A DNA stretch of 64,000 bases from Azospirillum rugosum (lineage in GTDB: Bacteria > Pseudomonadota > Alphaproteobacteria > Azospirillales > Azospirillaceae): the NCBI RefSeq assembly GCF_017876155.1, contig NZ_JAGINP010000006.1:244245-308244 (forward strand), written 5' to 3'. The stretch's first letter is position 1; every line of letters starts with the position of its first letter. Below are positions 11,363 through 19,644 of this stretch, piece by piece. Both the position numbers and the translations under genes were made by a program. The notes below the pieces were generated by a model. It had not been told where the DNA came from, made no database searches, and worked only from the letters and a program-made list of their open reading frames with translations.

Positions 11363-12539
11363 GACATCCGCTCTCTTTGATGCATGTGCGAGTTTCTGCC
11401 TCTGTGGGCTGTTGCTGTCCGGCGCGGCGAACGCCGGGGAAACCCGATCTTACGAAATCGAGGTGCGGCAGATCGACCTGGAGAACCCGGTGCCCCGGCC
11501 GAAGCCGGGTGTGCCGGTTCTCTGGGTGAAGGCGTTGCCGCCAGCGCGGAACGACGATTTCCAATGCGAAGCGTTGAGTGACGATCGCGGCATCATTCGT
11601 TGCGAGGTTCGCTGCGAACCGGATCCTGCCCGGATCCGCCAGCACTACGAATTCGAATTGAAGGAGCAGACGAACTACAACGCCGTGCGCCGGCAACGGG
11701 TCGCTGTCGCCGGCTGCACGTTCCGGCCGGACAGGGCCGTCGTCGAATACGAATATTACCGCGCCAGGAGCTACGCCGAGAACGTCGACCGCATCGGCGC
11801 CGTGTTCGCCGCCTACCCGGCCCTGGCCGAGATCACGCGTGCAGGAAACGTGATCGACGGTGTCCAGCTCTCCCTGGCGCTTTCCGGGCTGGACGGGACG
11901 AAGGAAGGGCGGGCAGCGCTGGCGACGGTTGCCACGTCGGCGGTGGAAGCGGTGGACATCCTGCGGGACAGCGACATGGCTGGCGATAGGAAGCGATTCG
12001 AGACGATCGCCTATGCCTCGGCCAACGCCATAATCGCGGCGGTCGGGCGACGCATCAGCGCGGTGAGCCGCGGGAATTTCATGCCGGGCGACTCGGAGCA
12101 GGAGTACCGTGCGAACCTCAGGGAACTGAAGACGCGGGCGATGGAGGCGCCGGATGTCCCGGCCTTGTCGCGGTCCTCGATCACAGAACTGTATAGCCTT
12201 TCGCAGGTATCCCGTGAAGCCGACTTGCAAACGCGTGGCGTGGCGGAGGCGTCCGCGGGCGGTGCCGTCGCCGGGGCGATCGTCGGAGCTTATGACCGAC
12301 GCGCGAAAACCAGTGTCCTGGCTGGTGCCGTGGTCGGTGGCACGTCGGGTGGTGCCCACGTCGTGGATACACACATCATATGGTATTCAGGCCATGGAGT
12401 TAGGAATGAGGGTCTGCCGCTCGGCCGCGACGAGGTTCGCGCGCTCGCCACGATTCTGACTGCTGGAGGTTTGCCGACCGAGATCGGACGACGGTCGGGC
12501 TTGCCCCTGAACGGCTTCATGGGGACCGACGTATATTGA
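11355..12539 (+). CDS. Unrecognised exported protein with glycine-zipper segment
   Basis: Product of 394 residues beginning with a likely signal peptide (hydrophobic LCGLLLSG, cleavage after AANA). The N-terminal domain (about 30-130) contains several Cys residues (DFQCEALSDDRGIIRCEVRC) and may be a beta-rich disulphide domain. A helical middle follows, then a Gly/Ala-rich glycine-zipper-like segment near residues 290-335 (GGAVAGAIVGAYD). The ATG at 11355 overlaps the stop of the upstream gene by 8 bp with GTGGGGAA before it. The pair is probably an envelope system; no known family is evident. Confidence 0.75.
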   Translation: MRKTSALFDACASFCLCGLLLSGAANAGETRSYEIEVRQIDLENPVPRPKPGVPVLWVKALPPARNDDFQCEALSDDRGIIRCEVRCEPDPARIRQHYEFELKEQTNYNAVRRQRVAVAGCTFRPDRAVVEYEYYRARSYAENVDRIGAVFAAYPALAEITRAGNVIDGVQLSLALSGLDGTKEGRAALATVATSAVEAVDILRDSDMAGDRKRFETIAYASANAIIAAVGRRISAVSRGNFMPGDSEQEYRANLRELKTRAMEAPDVPALSRSSITELYSLSQVSREADLQTRGVAEASAGGAVAGAIVGAYDRRAKTSVLAGAVVGGTSGGAHVVDTHIIWYSGHGVRNEGLPLGRDEVRALATILTAGGLPTEIGRRSGLPLNGFMGTDVY

Positions 12540-12686
12540 TCGAGGTGCCCTGTGCCGAAGCGGCTGACGCGGTGGAGTCGCGGCAGCCATGACCATGCCC
12601 GTTGAGCGCCGCCGCGATCGGGTCCTATAGTCCAGACCGTGCGCGGGTGAACCGCTCCGCTCGCCCTGTCATCCCCGAATGGTCCC

Positions 12687-13892
12687 ATGTCGCACATCAC
12701 ACGAAAGCTGGTCCTGTTGCTCGGCGTCTCGCAGCTCGTGTGCTGGGGCATCTCCTATTACCTGATCGGCCTGTTCGGGAAGGTCATGGCCGCCGACCTG
12801 GGGCTGAGCCTCGCGGTCGCCTTCGGCGGCTTCACCGCGGCGCTGCTGGTCATGGGGCTGACCTCCACGGCGATCGGCAAGGCCATCGACCGCTGGGGCG
12901 GGCGGCCGGTGATGGTGGCGGGGTCGCTGCTGTCGGCGGCCGGCTGCCTGGGGCTGGCGGCCTCCACGGAGGTGGTGGGCTATTACGCGTCCTGGCTGGT
13001 GCTCGGCCTCGCCATGCGGGCGACTCTGTACGACGCGGCCTTCGCGGCGCTGGCCCGGCTGGGCGGGCCGCAGGCGCGCAAGCCGATCTCGCAGATCACG
13101 CTGCTGGGCGGGCTGGCCTCCACCACGCTGTGGCCGGTCGGGCAGGCGCTGGCCGACGCCTTCGGCTGGCGCGGGGCGCTGGTCGGCTACGCGGTGCTGG
13201 CATTGCTGACCATCCCCCTGCACGCCGCCATCCCGGCCGAACGCTACGAGCGGCGCGTGGAGCCGGGAAGCGCTCCGGCGGACGCTGCCGCGGAACGGCC
13301 GCACCCGGTCCCCGGGGCGCCGCTGCTCTTCGCGCTGATCGTGGCGGCGACCGGGCTGCTCGCCTCCGGCCTGTCGGCGCACATGATCGGCATTCTCGGC
13401 GGGCTGGGCGTGGCTCCGGTCGCGGCGGTGTGGATCTCCACCCTGCGCGGGATCGGCCAGTCCTCCGCCCGGCTGTGCGAGGTGCTGTTCGGCGCGCGGT
13501 TGCACCCGACCAGCCTCGCCCTGATCGCGGCGGCTCTGCCGGTGCCGGGCTTCCTGGCCGGGATGGCGAGCGGGCAATGGGTCGCCGCCGGCATCGCCTT
13601 CGCCCTGCTGTTCGGGGCGGGCAACGGGCTGGCAACCATCGTGCGCGGCACGCTGCCGCTGGTGCTGTTCGATCCGCGCACCTACGGCAGCACGGTGGGC
13701 CGCCTCGTCGCGCCGAGCTTCTACGTCTCGGCCCTGGCCCCGCTCGCCTACGCCGTGGTCATCGAGCGGGCGGGGGAGGGGGCGGCGCTTCTGCTCTCCG
13801 CGGCGCTGGAGTTGGTGGCGGTGGGGGCGACGGCGGTGCTGTGGCTGTCCTTCCGCCGGGCCGGCCGTAGGTTGGGTGGAGCGTCAGCGTAA
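12687..13892 (+). CDS. MFS transporter
   Basis: Major facilitator superfamily permease of 401 residues with about twelve hydrophobic segments. The start SHITRKLVLLLGVSQLVCWG resembles MFS proteins annotated as YbfB- or arabinose-efflux-like. A motif A-like loop, GKAIDRWGGRPVMVAG, lies between helices 2 and 3. The substrate is unknown. The last residues RRLGGASA and the stop codon lie inside the left arm of a 35-bp palindrome, so the repeat has supplied the end of the reading frame. It is convergent with the MOSC gene. Confidence 0.88.
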   Translation: MSHITRKLVLLLGVSQLVCWGISYYLIGLFGKVMAADLGLSLAVAFGGFTAALLVMGLTSTAIGKAIDRWGGRPVMVAGSLLSAAGCLGLAASTEVVGYYASWLVLGLAMRATLYDAAFAALARLGGPQARKPISQITLLGGLASTTLWPVGQALADAFGWRGALVGYAVLALLTIPLHAAIPAERYERRVEPGSAPADAAAERPHPVPGAPLLFALIVAATGLLASGLSAHMIGILGGLGVAPVAAVWISTLRGIGQSSARLCEVLFGARLHPTSLALIAAALPVPGFLAGMASGQWVAAGIAFALLFGAGNGLATIVRGTLPLVLFDPRTYGSTVGRLVAPSFYVSALAPLAYAVVIERAGEGAALLLSAALELVAVGATAVLWLSFRRAGRRLGGASA

Positions 13893-13953
13893 CCCAACAT
13901 CCTTCCCGGTGCCGGGTGTGTTGGGTTGCGCTGACGCTCCACCCAACCTACGG
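13865..13953. repeat. 35-bp-arm palindrome, TTGGGTGGAGCG family (copy 1)
   Basis: Arms CCGTAGGTTGGGTGGAGCGT... and its complement (13865-13899 and 13919-13953) match with one mismatch around a 19-nt loop. The element lies between convergent genes and can act as a bidirectional terminator. A second copy is at 36847-36936. Confidence 0.9.
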
Positions 13954-13955
13954 AT

Positions 13956-14651
13956 TTATTTGCCTTTCAGGCGGCCATCCCAGTCCTCGACGGCGCCGCG
14001 GTCGAGGCGGCGTTCGGCGAGCGTGCGCCAAGCCTGGGCCAGGACCGGCAGGGCCGCCATCTCGGCCAGCGCCTCCCGGTTCATCGTGTCGACGTAGAGG
14101 ACGTGCAGCAGCCGCGTCAGCGTCCATTGCGGGTAGGGGCGCTCCACCAGCGCCAGCCGGTCGCCGGGGCCGATCACGCCGGGCTCCGGCACGCGATAGT
14201 ACCAGCCGGTGCGCCCGGTGGTCTGGACTCGCCGGGCCATGTCCGGCACGCCGAAGCGGTGGTTCAGCTTCCAGCAGGGCTGGCGGCCCTGCGCCACCTC
14301 CAACAGGGCGGTGCCGGCGCGGAAACGGTCGCCGACGCAGATGTCCACCTCGGTCAGGCCGAGGGTGGAGAGGTTCTCGCCGAAGGCGCCGGGCTGGCCC
14401 AGCAACGGCACGTCGGGGCCGAGGTCGGCCGTCCAGGCCGGGTGGTGGTCGAGCGGGTAGTGGTGGATGGCCTTGTCCGGGCCGCCATGGACGCGGCGGT
14501 CGCCCTGCTCGTCGTCGAGGAAGCCTTCCGGCCCAACGGCGCGCGGGCCGTCCACGGGCGTCTTGGCGATGGCGCTCGTCCCGGCGCGCCCCGGCGGGCC
14601 GAAGGGGACGGCCTTGCCGACGAGGACGGCGCGGATCGTGGTCTCAGTCAC
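13956..14651 (-). CDS. MOSC domain protein (YiiM-like)
   Basis: MOSC (molybdenum cofactor sulfurase C-terminal) domain protein of 231 residues. Family hallmarks are GGPDKAIHHYPLDHHPAW near residue 65, FGENLSTLGLTE and the conserved Cys in QGRQPCWKLNHRFG. YiiM relatives reduce N-hydroxylated compounds with molybdenum cofactor. That function is inferred from the family. GTG at 14651 overlaps the upstream glycosylase stop by 4 bp, so the pair forms a small operon. Confidence 0.9.
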   Translation of the reverse strand: MTETTIRAVLVGKAVPFGPPGRAGTSAIAKTPVDGPRAVGPEGFLDDEQGDRRVHGGPDKAIHHYPLDHHPAWTADLGPDVPLLGQPGAFGENLSTLGLTEVDICVGDRFRAGTALLEVAQGRQPCWKLNHRFGVPDMARRVQTTGRTGWYYRVPEPGVIGPGDRLALVERPYPQWTLTRLLHVLYVDTMNREALAEMAALPVLAQAWRTLAERRLDRGAVEDWDGRLKGK

Positions 14652-15283
14652 GGTTTCTTCCTTGCCCTTATGGCCTGTTTCCGGGCGGCCTGTTCCTGAA
14701 GGGCCACATAGTGGTGCCACACCAGCTTCGCCGCAAGGCTGCGGTGCGGGCGCCAGGGTTCCGCCACAGCCAAAAGTTGGGCCTGGGTCGGTTTCTCCGC
14801 CCATCCCTTCAGGCGCTGCACGCCCAGCTGGATGGCGAGGTCGCCCACCGGCCAGATGTCCGGCCGGCCGAGCGCCATCATCAGGTAGACCTCCGCGGTC
14901 CAGCGCCCGATGCCCTTCAGCGCGACCAGCGCGGCGATGGCTTCCTCATCGTCCATGCCGTGGATGGCGGTGATGTCCAGCCGCCCGTCGGCCACGGTTT
15001 GGGCGAGGCCGCGGGCGTAGCCGATCTTCTGGCGCGACAGGCCGCAGGCGCGCAGATCCTCGTCCGGCAGGGCGAGGATGGCGTCGGGCGTGACGGTCCC
15101 GACCATGCCCAGCAGCTTCTCCCACAGGGCCACGGCAACCTTGGTGGAGAGCTGCTGCTCGATGATCAGGCGCAGCAGGCCGGGAAAGCCGTCCGGCCGC
15201 GTGAAGTCGCGGATCTCCGCCCCGCCGACGCGCAGCGATTCGGCGAAGATCGGGTCGAGGGAGGTGAGGTGATCAACGGACAT
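14648..15283 (-). CDS. DNA-3-methyladenine glycosylase II (AlkA-type)
   Basis: Base-excision repair glycosylase of the HhH-GPD superfamily, 211 residues, the size of the short AlkA form lacking the N-terminal domain. The helix-hairpin-helix LVALKGIGRWTAEVYLMMA is followed by the Gly-Pro-Asp loop WPVGDLAIQLG, with the catalytic Asp in VGDLA. It removes alkylated purines. It overlaps the MOSC gene by 4 bp. Substrate range cannot be read from the sequence. Confidence 0.92.
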   Translation of the reverse strand: MSVDHLTSLDPIFAESLRVGGAEIRDFTRPDGFPGLLRLIIEQQLSTKVAVALWEKLLGMVGTVTPDAILALPDEDLRACGLSRQKIGYARGLAQTVADGRLDITAIHGMDDEEAIAALVALKGIGRWTAEVYLMMALGRPDIWPVGDLAIQLGVQRLKGWAEKPTQAQLLAVAEPWRPHRSLAAKLVWHHYVALQEQAARKQAIRARKKP

Positions 15284-15297
15284 GGATGTGCCCCCGT

Positions 15298-15411
15298 TCC
15301 CTCTCCCCTCTGGGGAGAGGGCTAGGGTGAGGGGGATGTCGGGGGACCGTTGAGCGCGGCAGATGCCAGGGCCCCCTCACCCTGACCCTCTCCCCAGGGG
15401 GGAGAGGGGAT
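15298..15411. repeat. Intergenic palindrome, CCCTCTCCCC/CCCTCACCC family
   Basis: Arms at about 15298-15337 and 15372-15411 form an imperfect long inverted repeat (CCCTCTCCCCTCTGGGGAGA with GGTGAGGGGG, mirrored by CCCCCTCACCCTGACCCTCT). Each arm itself contains a short hairpin, so it can fold as a cruciform with side stems. It lies between purS and the glycosylase gene on the same strand. Confidence 0.85.
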
Positions 15412-15419
15412 AAAAGACC

Positions 15420-15662
15420 TTACGCCACCAGTTCGATCGCGTAGTCCTCGATGACGGTGTTGGCGAGCAGCTTGTTGCACATCGCCTCCACCTCCTGGCG
15501 GGCGGTGGCCTCGTCGGTGCTCTTCAGCTGAAGCTCGATGACCTTGCCGGCGCGGACGTCCTCGACGCCGTCGAAGCCCAGCGTGTGCAGCGCGTGCGCG
15601 ATGGCCTTGCCCTGGGGGTCGAGAACGCCGCGCTTGAGGGTGACGTGAACCTTCGCCTTCAT
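15420..15662 (-). CDS. purS: Phosphoribosylformylglycinamidine synthase subunit PurS
   Basis: Small subunit of 80 residues that bridges PurL and PurQ in the FGAM synthetase complex. The typical start MKAKVHVTLKRGVLDPQGKA is followed by ALHTLGFDGVEDVRAGKVIE. It lies 62 bp after purC on the same strand. purQ and purL, its normal downstream neighbours, lie about 6.6 kb further on. Confidence 0.97.
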   Translation of the reverse strand: MKAKVHVTLKRGVLDPQGKAIAHALHTLGFDGVEDVRAGKVIELQLKSTDEATARQEVEAMCNKLLANTVIEDYAIELVA

Positions 15663-15724
15663 CGGAATGTCCGTTCGCTTGATGGTGCTGATGATGGGGG
15701 AATGACGGGGTTACTGGACCGTGG

Positions 15725-16489
15725 TCATTGAACCGTCTTGGGGCCCTTGACGTCCACCGGGCCGCCCTCGGGCAGGATGCCCAGGCGCCGGGCGACCTCC
15801 TGGTAGGCCTCCTCGACCTTGCCGAGATCCTGGCGGAAGCGGTCCTTGTCCAGCTTCTCGTTGGTTTTGATGTCCCACAGGCGGCAGTTGTCGGGGCTGA
15901 TCTCGTCGGCGAGGACGATGCGCATCTCCTCGTTCTCCCACAGCCGGCCGAACTCCAGCTTGAAGTCCACCAGCCGCAGGCCGATGCCGAGGAAGAGGCC
16001 CGACAGATAGTCGTTCACGCGGAGCGACAGCGCGACCATGTCGTCGAGATCCTGCGGAGCCGCCCAGCCGAAGGCCGTGATGTGCTCCTCCGTGACCATC
16101 GGGTCGTTCAGCTCGTCCGACTTGTAGTAGTACTCGATGATCGAGCGCGGCAGCGGCGTGCCTTCCGGGATGCCGAAACGCTTGGACAGCGACCCGGCGG
16201 CGACGTTGCGCACCACCAGCTCGATCGGGATGATCTCCACCTCGCGCACCAGCTGCTCGCGCATGTTCAGGCGGCGGACGAAGTGCGTGGGAACGCCGAT
16301 TTCCGACAGGCGGCTCATCAGATACTCGGAGATGCGGTTGTTCAGCACCCCTTTGCCGGTGATGATGCCCTTCTTCTGGTTGTTGAAGGCGGTCGCGTCG
16401 TCCTTGAAGTACTGCACCAGGGTGCCCGGCTCCGGCCCTTCGAACAGGACCTTCGCCTTTCCTTCATAGATGCGCCGGCGTCGTGTCAT
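15725..16489 (-). CDS. purC: SAICAR synthetase PurC
   Basis: ATP-dependent ligase joining CAIR and aspartate in purine synthesis. It has 254 residues from the ATG at 16489 ([20 protein letters not shown]). Signatures are [14 protein letters not shown], the [13 protein letters not shown] segment and [10 protein letters not shown]. The open frame extends upstream without homology. purS follows after 62 bp. Confidence 0.97.
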   Translation of the reverse strand: MTRRRRIYEGKAKVLFEGPEPGTLVQYFKDDATAFNNQKKGIITGKGVLNNRISEYLMSRLSEIGVPTHFVRRLNMREQLVREVEIIPIELVVRNVAAGSLSKRFGIPEGTPLPRSIIEYYYKSDELNDPMVTEEHITAFGWAAPQDLDDMVALSLRVNDYLSGLFLGIGLRLVDFKLEFGRLWENEEMRIVLADEISPDNCRLWDIKTNEKLDKDRFRQDLGKVEEAYQEVARRLGILPEGGPVDVKGPKTVQ

Positions 16490-16635
16490 GAGAGATCGTC
16501 CAAAAACGTGTGGCCCGGGCACGGGGGACCGGTCCAGGGTTATGCACGAGTGATATAGCAAGCTGGCCCAGGGAACACAATGCGCGGGGCCAGGGCCCGG
16601 GCGGACGGCGCTGGGGTGACCCTACGGGCGCCGCC

Positions 16636-17412
16636 TCACCCCAGATCCACGGGTTCCCACGGCGCCTCGTGCGGCCGGCCGGCGGCGAAGTGCCAGATCG
16701 GGTCCAGTTCCGGCCGCTCCGCCGACGGCAGCGCCAGCAGCGAGCTGGACACCGTGCCGAAGCCCGTCGGCAGCAGGAAGTTCATGGCGCCGCGCTCCCC
16801 GCGCCCGCCGTCCCAGATGCGGCTCGCCAGCAGCTCCGGCCAGCCGCCCCAATCCGTCTTTTCAGGGCCCGCTTTCTCAGGATCCGGCGGGGCAGCCGTG
16901 CGGAACAGCGGCAGGTACTGCGCCTGGCGCGGGTCGTCGGTGTCGTCCAGGTCGTGGGCGGTGACCATGTGGACGCCCGCGGGGATGTCGATGACCTCCG
17001 GCCGGTTGCGGGCGGAGCTGCCGCGGTGGACGATCAGCTTGGCGTCCCGGTTGTCGGCGACCAGCAGGTTGAACGGCCGGTAGGCCCGCGTGTCGAGCTG
17101 CGACAGGGCCAGCGCCGCGTCGGCGGCGTCGGCGTGGTCGAGCGCGTCCAGCACCAGCTCGCCCCGCGACCGCTTGCCGGCCTCCGGCCCCAGCGTGCCC
17201 ATGCGGTTCAGGATGGCGGCGACCACGCCCTCGTCGTTCAGCCCCATCCAGGAGCCGCCGGCCAGTTCGTCCAGCCCGGCCACGACGTTGGGCCGGTCGG
17301 GCCAATGGCGGCCGGGCGCCTTCCAGGGCCGGCCCTGCATCTCGTCCCGGTTGGCGGCCACGACCAGGGGCCACGTTGCGTCCGGTCGTCGCAGGAGGAT
17401 CACGCTGCACAT
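16636..17412 (-). CDS. NRDE (TANGO2) family protein
   Basis: Protein of 258 residues of the NRDE/TANGO2 family. The N-terminus MCSVILLRRPDATWPLVVAA places a Cys at position 2, as expected for this NTN-hydrolase-like fold, and is followed by the family's NRDE motif (ANRDEMQGRP). Further family features are GGSWMGLNDEGVVAAILNR and the RGELVLDAL segment. The substrate is uncertain; related eukaryotic proteins are linked to haem or lipid handling. It lies between purC and the divergent DUF1476 gene. Start at ATG 17412. Confidence 0.88.
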   Translation of the reverse strand: MCSVILLRRPDATWPLVVAANRDEMQGRPWKAPGRHWPDRPNVVAGLDELAGGSWMGLNDEGVVAAILNRMGTLGPEAGKRSRGELVLDALDHADAADAALALSQLDTRAYRPFNLLVADNRDAKLIVHRGSSARNRPEVIDIPAGVHMVTAHDLDDTDDPRQAQYLPLFRTAAPPDPEKAGPEKTDWGGWPELLASRIWDGGRGERGAMNFLLPTGFGTVSSSLLALPSAERPELDPIWHFAAGRPHEAPWEPVDLG

Positions 17413-17580
17413 GGGGAATCTTGCCTTCCGCGTCCCTGAGAGGTATGTCGCCGCACGCCGGATTCGCCGATTGGCCGGTGCGGCTGGGCCGTTGGTGATG
17501 CACCGATGACGATGCCCGGGGCACCGGCTATATAATCTTGTATCTGGGAGCGAAAACCAATCCAAGGAGCCTGGGTCCCC

Positions 17581-17901
17581 ATGACGACCTTCGACGAGCG
17601 CGAGCGGGCCTTCGAGAACAAGTTCCAGCACGACCAGGACCTGCTCTTCAGGATTCGGACCCGCCGCGACCGGCTGGCCGGCCTGTGGGCCGCGAACCTG
17701 CTCGGGCTGACGGGTGCGGAGGCGGACGCCTACGTCCGGCAGATCATCGAGGCCGACATCGGCGCCGTCGGCCCGCACGACATCCGTGACCGTCTGGCGG
17801 CCGACCTGCATGCCAAGGGCATCGACATCTCCGACCACCGGGTGGAGCGCGAGCTGGTCACCCTCCTGGAGGTCGCCCGCCAGCAGGTCCACGCCGAGTA
17901 A
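17581..17901 (+). CDS. ATPase inhibitor subunit zeta (DUF1476)
   Basis: Protein of 106 residues of the alphaproteobacterial DUF1476 family, which includes the zeta inhibitor of the F1 ATPase. The N-terminal FDERERAFENKFQHDQDLLF is the inhibitory helix region, followed by the LLGLTGAEADAYVRQIIEAD core. ATG 17581 has AAGGAG about 10 bp upstream and a TATAAT-like -10 at 17531-17536. The gene commonly neighbours pur genes in this class. It is convergent with purB and shares a terminator with it. Confidence 0.95.
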   Translation: MTTFDERERAFENKFQHDQDLLFRIRTRRDRLAGLWAANLLGLTGAEADAYVRQIIEADIGAVGPHDIRDRLAADLHAKGIDISDHRVERELVTLLEVARQQVHAE

Positions 17902-17923
17902 GACGGCGGCCTGATGGAATGCG

Positions 17924-17956
17924 AAAGGCCCGGCGCTGGGGAGCGCCGGGCCTTTT
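17924..17956. terminator. Bidirectional terminator between DUF1476 gene and purB
   Basis: Hairpin with arms AAAGGCCCGGCGCT and AGCGCCGGGCCTTTT and a GGGG loop. A/T-rich tails on both sides suit termination from both convergent genes. Confidence 0.9.
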
Positions 17957-17978
17957 GCGTTTGCGGTGCGCGGGGCGC

Positions 17979-19274
17979 TTACTCCCCGAACACGCGCTTG
18001 AAGATCGTGTCGACGTTCTTCGTGTGGTAGCTCATGTCGAACATCGGGGCCAGCGTGTCGCGGGAGATGTGCTTGGCCACATCGGCGTCGGCGGCCAGCA
18101 GGTCGAGGAAGCTGCCGCCCTTTTCCCACACCTGCATGGCGTTGCGCTGCACCGCCTTGTAGCTGTCCTCGCGGCTCATCCCGGCCTGGGTGAGGGCCAG
18201 CAGGACGCGCTGCGAGAAGACCAGCCCGCCCAGGTCGTCCAGGTTCTTCTGCATGCGCTCCGGATAGACGACCAGCTTGTCCATCATGCCGATCAGGCGG
18301 GCCAGCGCGAAGTCCAGCGTCACCGTGGCGTCGGGGCCGATCATCCGCTCCACCGAGCTGTGGGAGATGTCGCGCTCGTGCCACAGCGCCACGTTCTCCA
18401 GCGCCGGGACGACGGCGGAGCGGACGATGCGGGCGAGGCCCGTCAGGTTCTCCGACAGGACCGGGTTGCGCTTGTGCGGCATGGCGGACGAGCCCTTCTG
18501 GCCCGGGTGGAAATACTCCTCCGCCTCGCGCACCTCGGTGCGCTGCAGGTGGCGGATCTCCACGGCCAGGTTCTCGATGGAGGAGGCGATGACGCCCAGC
18601 ACCGAGAAGTAGAAGGCGTGGCGGTCGCGCGGGATCACCTGGGTCGACACCGGCTCCGGCGTCAGGCCCAGCTTGGCGGCGACATACTCCTCCACGCGCG
18701 GGTCGATGTTGGCGAAGGTGCCGACGGCGCCGGAGATGGCGCAGGTGGCGATGTCCTTGCGCGCCTCGACCAGACGCTCCCGGTTGCGGGCGAAGGCGGC
18801 GTAGTGGCCGGCCAGCTTCACGCCGAAGGTCGTCGGCTCCGCGTGGATGCCGTGGCTGCGGCCGATGGTGACCGTGTCCTTGTGCTCATAGGCGCGGCGC
18901 TTCAGCACGGCCAGCAGCTTGTCCAGATCCTCCAGCAGCAGGTCGGCGGCCTGGGTCATCTGCACGGCGAGGCAGGTGTCCAGCACGTCGGACGAGGTCA
19001 TGCCCTGGTGGACGAAGCGCGCCTCCGGCCCGACATGCTCGGCCAGGTTGGTCAGGAAGGCGATGACGTCGTGCCGGGTCTCGCGCTCGATCTCGTCGAT
19101 GCGGTCGATCTCCCACTTGCCGCGCGCCCAGACGGCGGCGGCCGCCTCCTTGGGGATGACGCCCAGCTGGGCCTGCGCGTCGCAGGCGTGCGCCTCGATC
19201 TCGAACCAGATGCGGAACCGGTTCTCCGGTTCCCAGATGCGGGCCATTTCGGGGCGGGTGTAGCGGGGGATCAT
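17979..19274 (-). CDS. purB: Adenylosuccinate lyase PurB
   Basis: Cleaves SAICAR and adenylosuccinate with release of fumarate. It has 431 residues from the ATG at 19274 (MIPRYTRPEMARIWEPENRF). The conserved TIGRSHGIHAEP, the lyase signature GSSAMPHKRNPVLSEN and HERDISHSSVERM are all present. It starts the minus-strand series purB, purC, purS, with the NRDE gene and the opposite-strand DUF1476 gene between purB and purC. Confidence 0.97.
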   Translation of the reverse strand: MIPRYTRPEMARIWEPENRFRIWFEIEAHACDAQAQLGVIPKEAAAAVWARGKWEIDRIDEIERETRHDVIAFLTNLAEHVGPEARFVHQGMTSSDVLDTCLAVQMTQAADLLLEDLDKLLAVLKRRAYEHKDTVTIGRSHGIHAEPTTFGVKLAGHYAAFARNRERLVEARKDIATCAISGAVGTFANIDPRVEEYVAAKLGLTPEPVSTQVIPRDRHAFYFSVLGVIASSIENLAVEIRHLQRTEVREAEEYFHPGQKGSSAMPHKRNPVLSENLTGLARIVRSAVVPALENVALWHERDISHSSVERMIGPDATVTLDFALARLIGMMDKLVVYPERMQKNLDDLGGLVFSQRVLLALTQAGMSREDSYKAVQRNAMQVWEKGGSFLDLLAADADVAKHISRDTLAPMFDMSYHTKNVDTIFKRVFGE

Positions 19275-19644
19275 CGGCTCTCTCCGGGTGGCGGATCTGG
19301 TGCGGGTGTTCGATCGAACGATTTGGCGGGCGATTCGGCGGGCGGCCGGGCGGGTCCGGATCGCGCGCGGGACCATAGCCGCGCGCGGCATCGCTGCAAA
19401 GCCTCTTCGGGCAAACCTCGTCGGGCCGTTCGCGAATTTCGCTTTTTCGGTTTGATTGCGCGGGTATTCTCGTGCGTAAATCGGTTGTTCACGGCCTATG
19501 GATCGGTCCAAGAGAGGAATACGGTCAATTCGTCGCGCCTTGGTGACCCTGATCAGCTTGCGGATACGGTGTCATACGCCTTAATGGATAGTTTTAAACG
19601 CATCCGGTGATGTGCTTGGGGTGCGGTTCGGGGGAGAGCCGTCT

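Noticed and set aside
12380..12420. YSGHG motif in the 394-residue exported protein, resembling the caspase-like catalytic His
   Set aside because: It is close to the C-terminus, no catalytic Cys motif (such as DxCHSG) follows and the surrounding fold does not fit; treated as coincidence.
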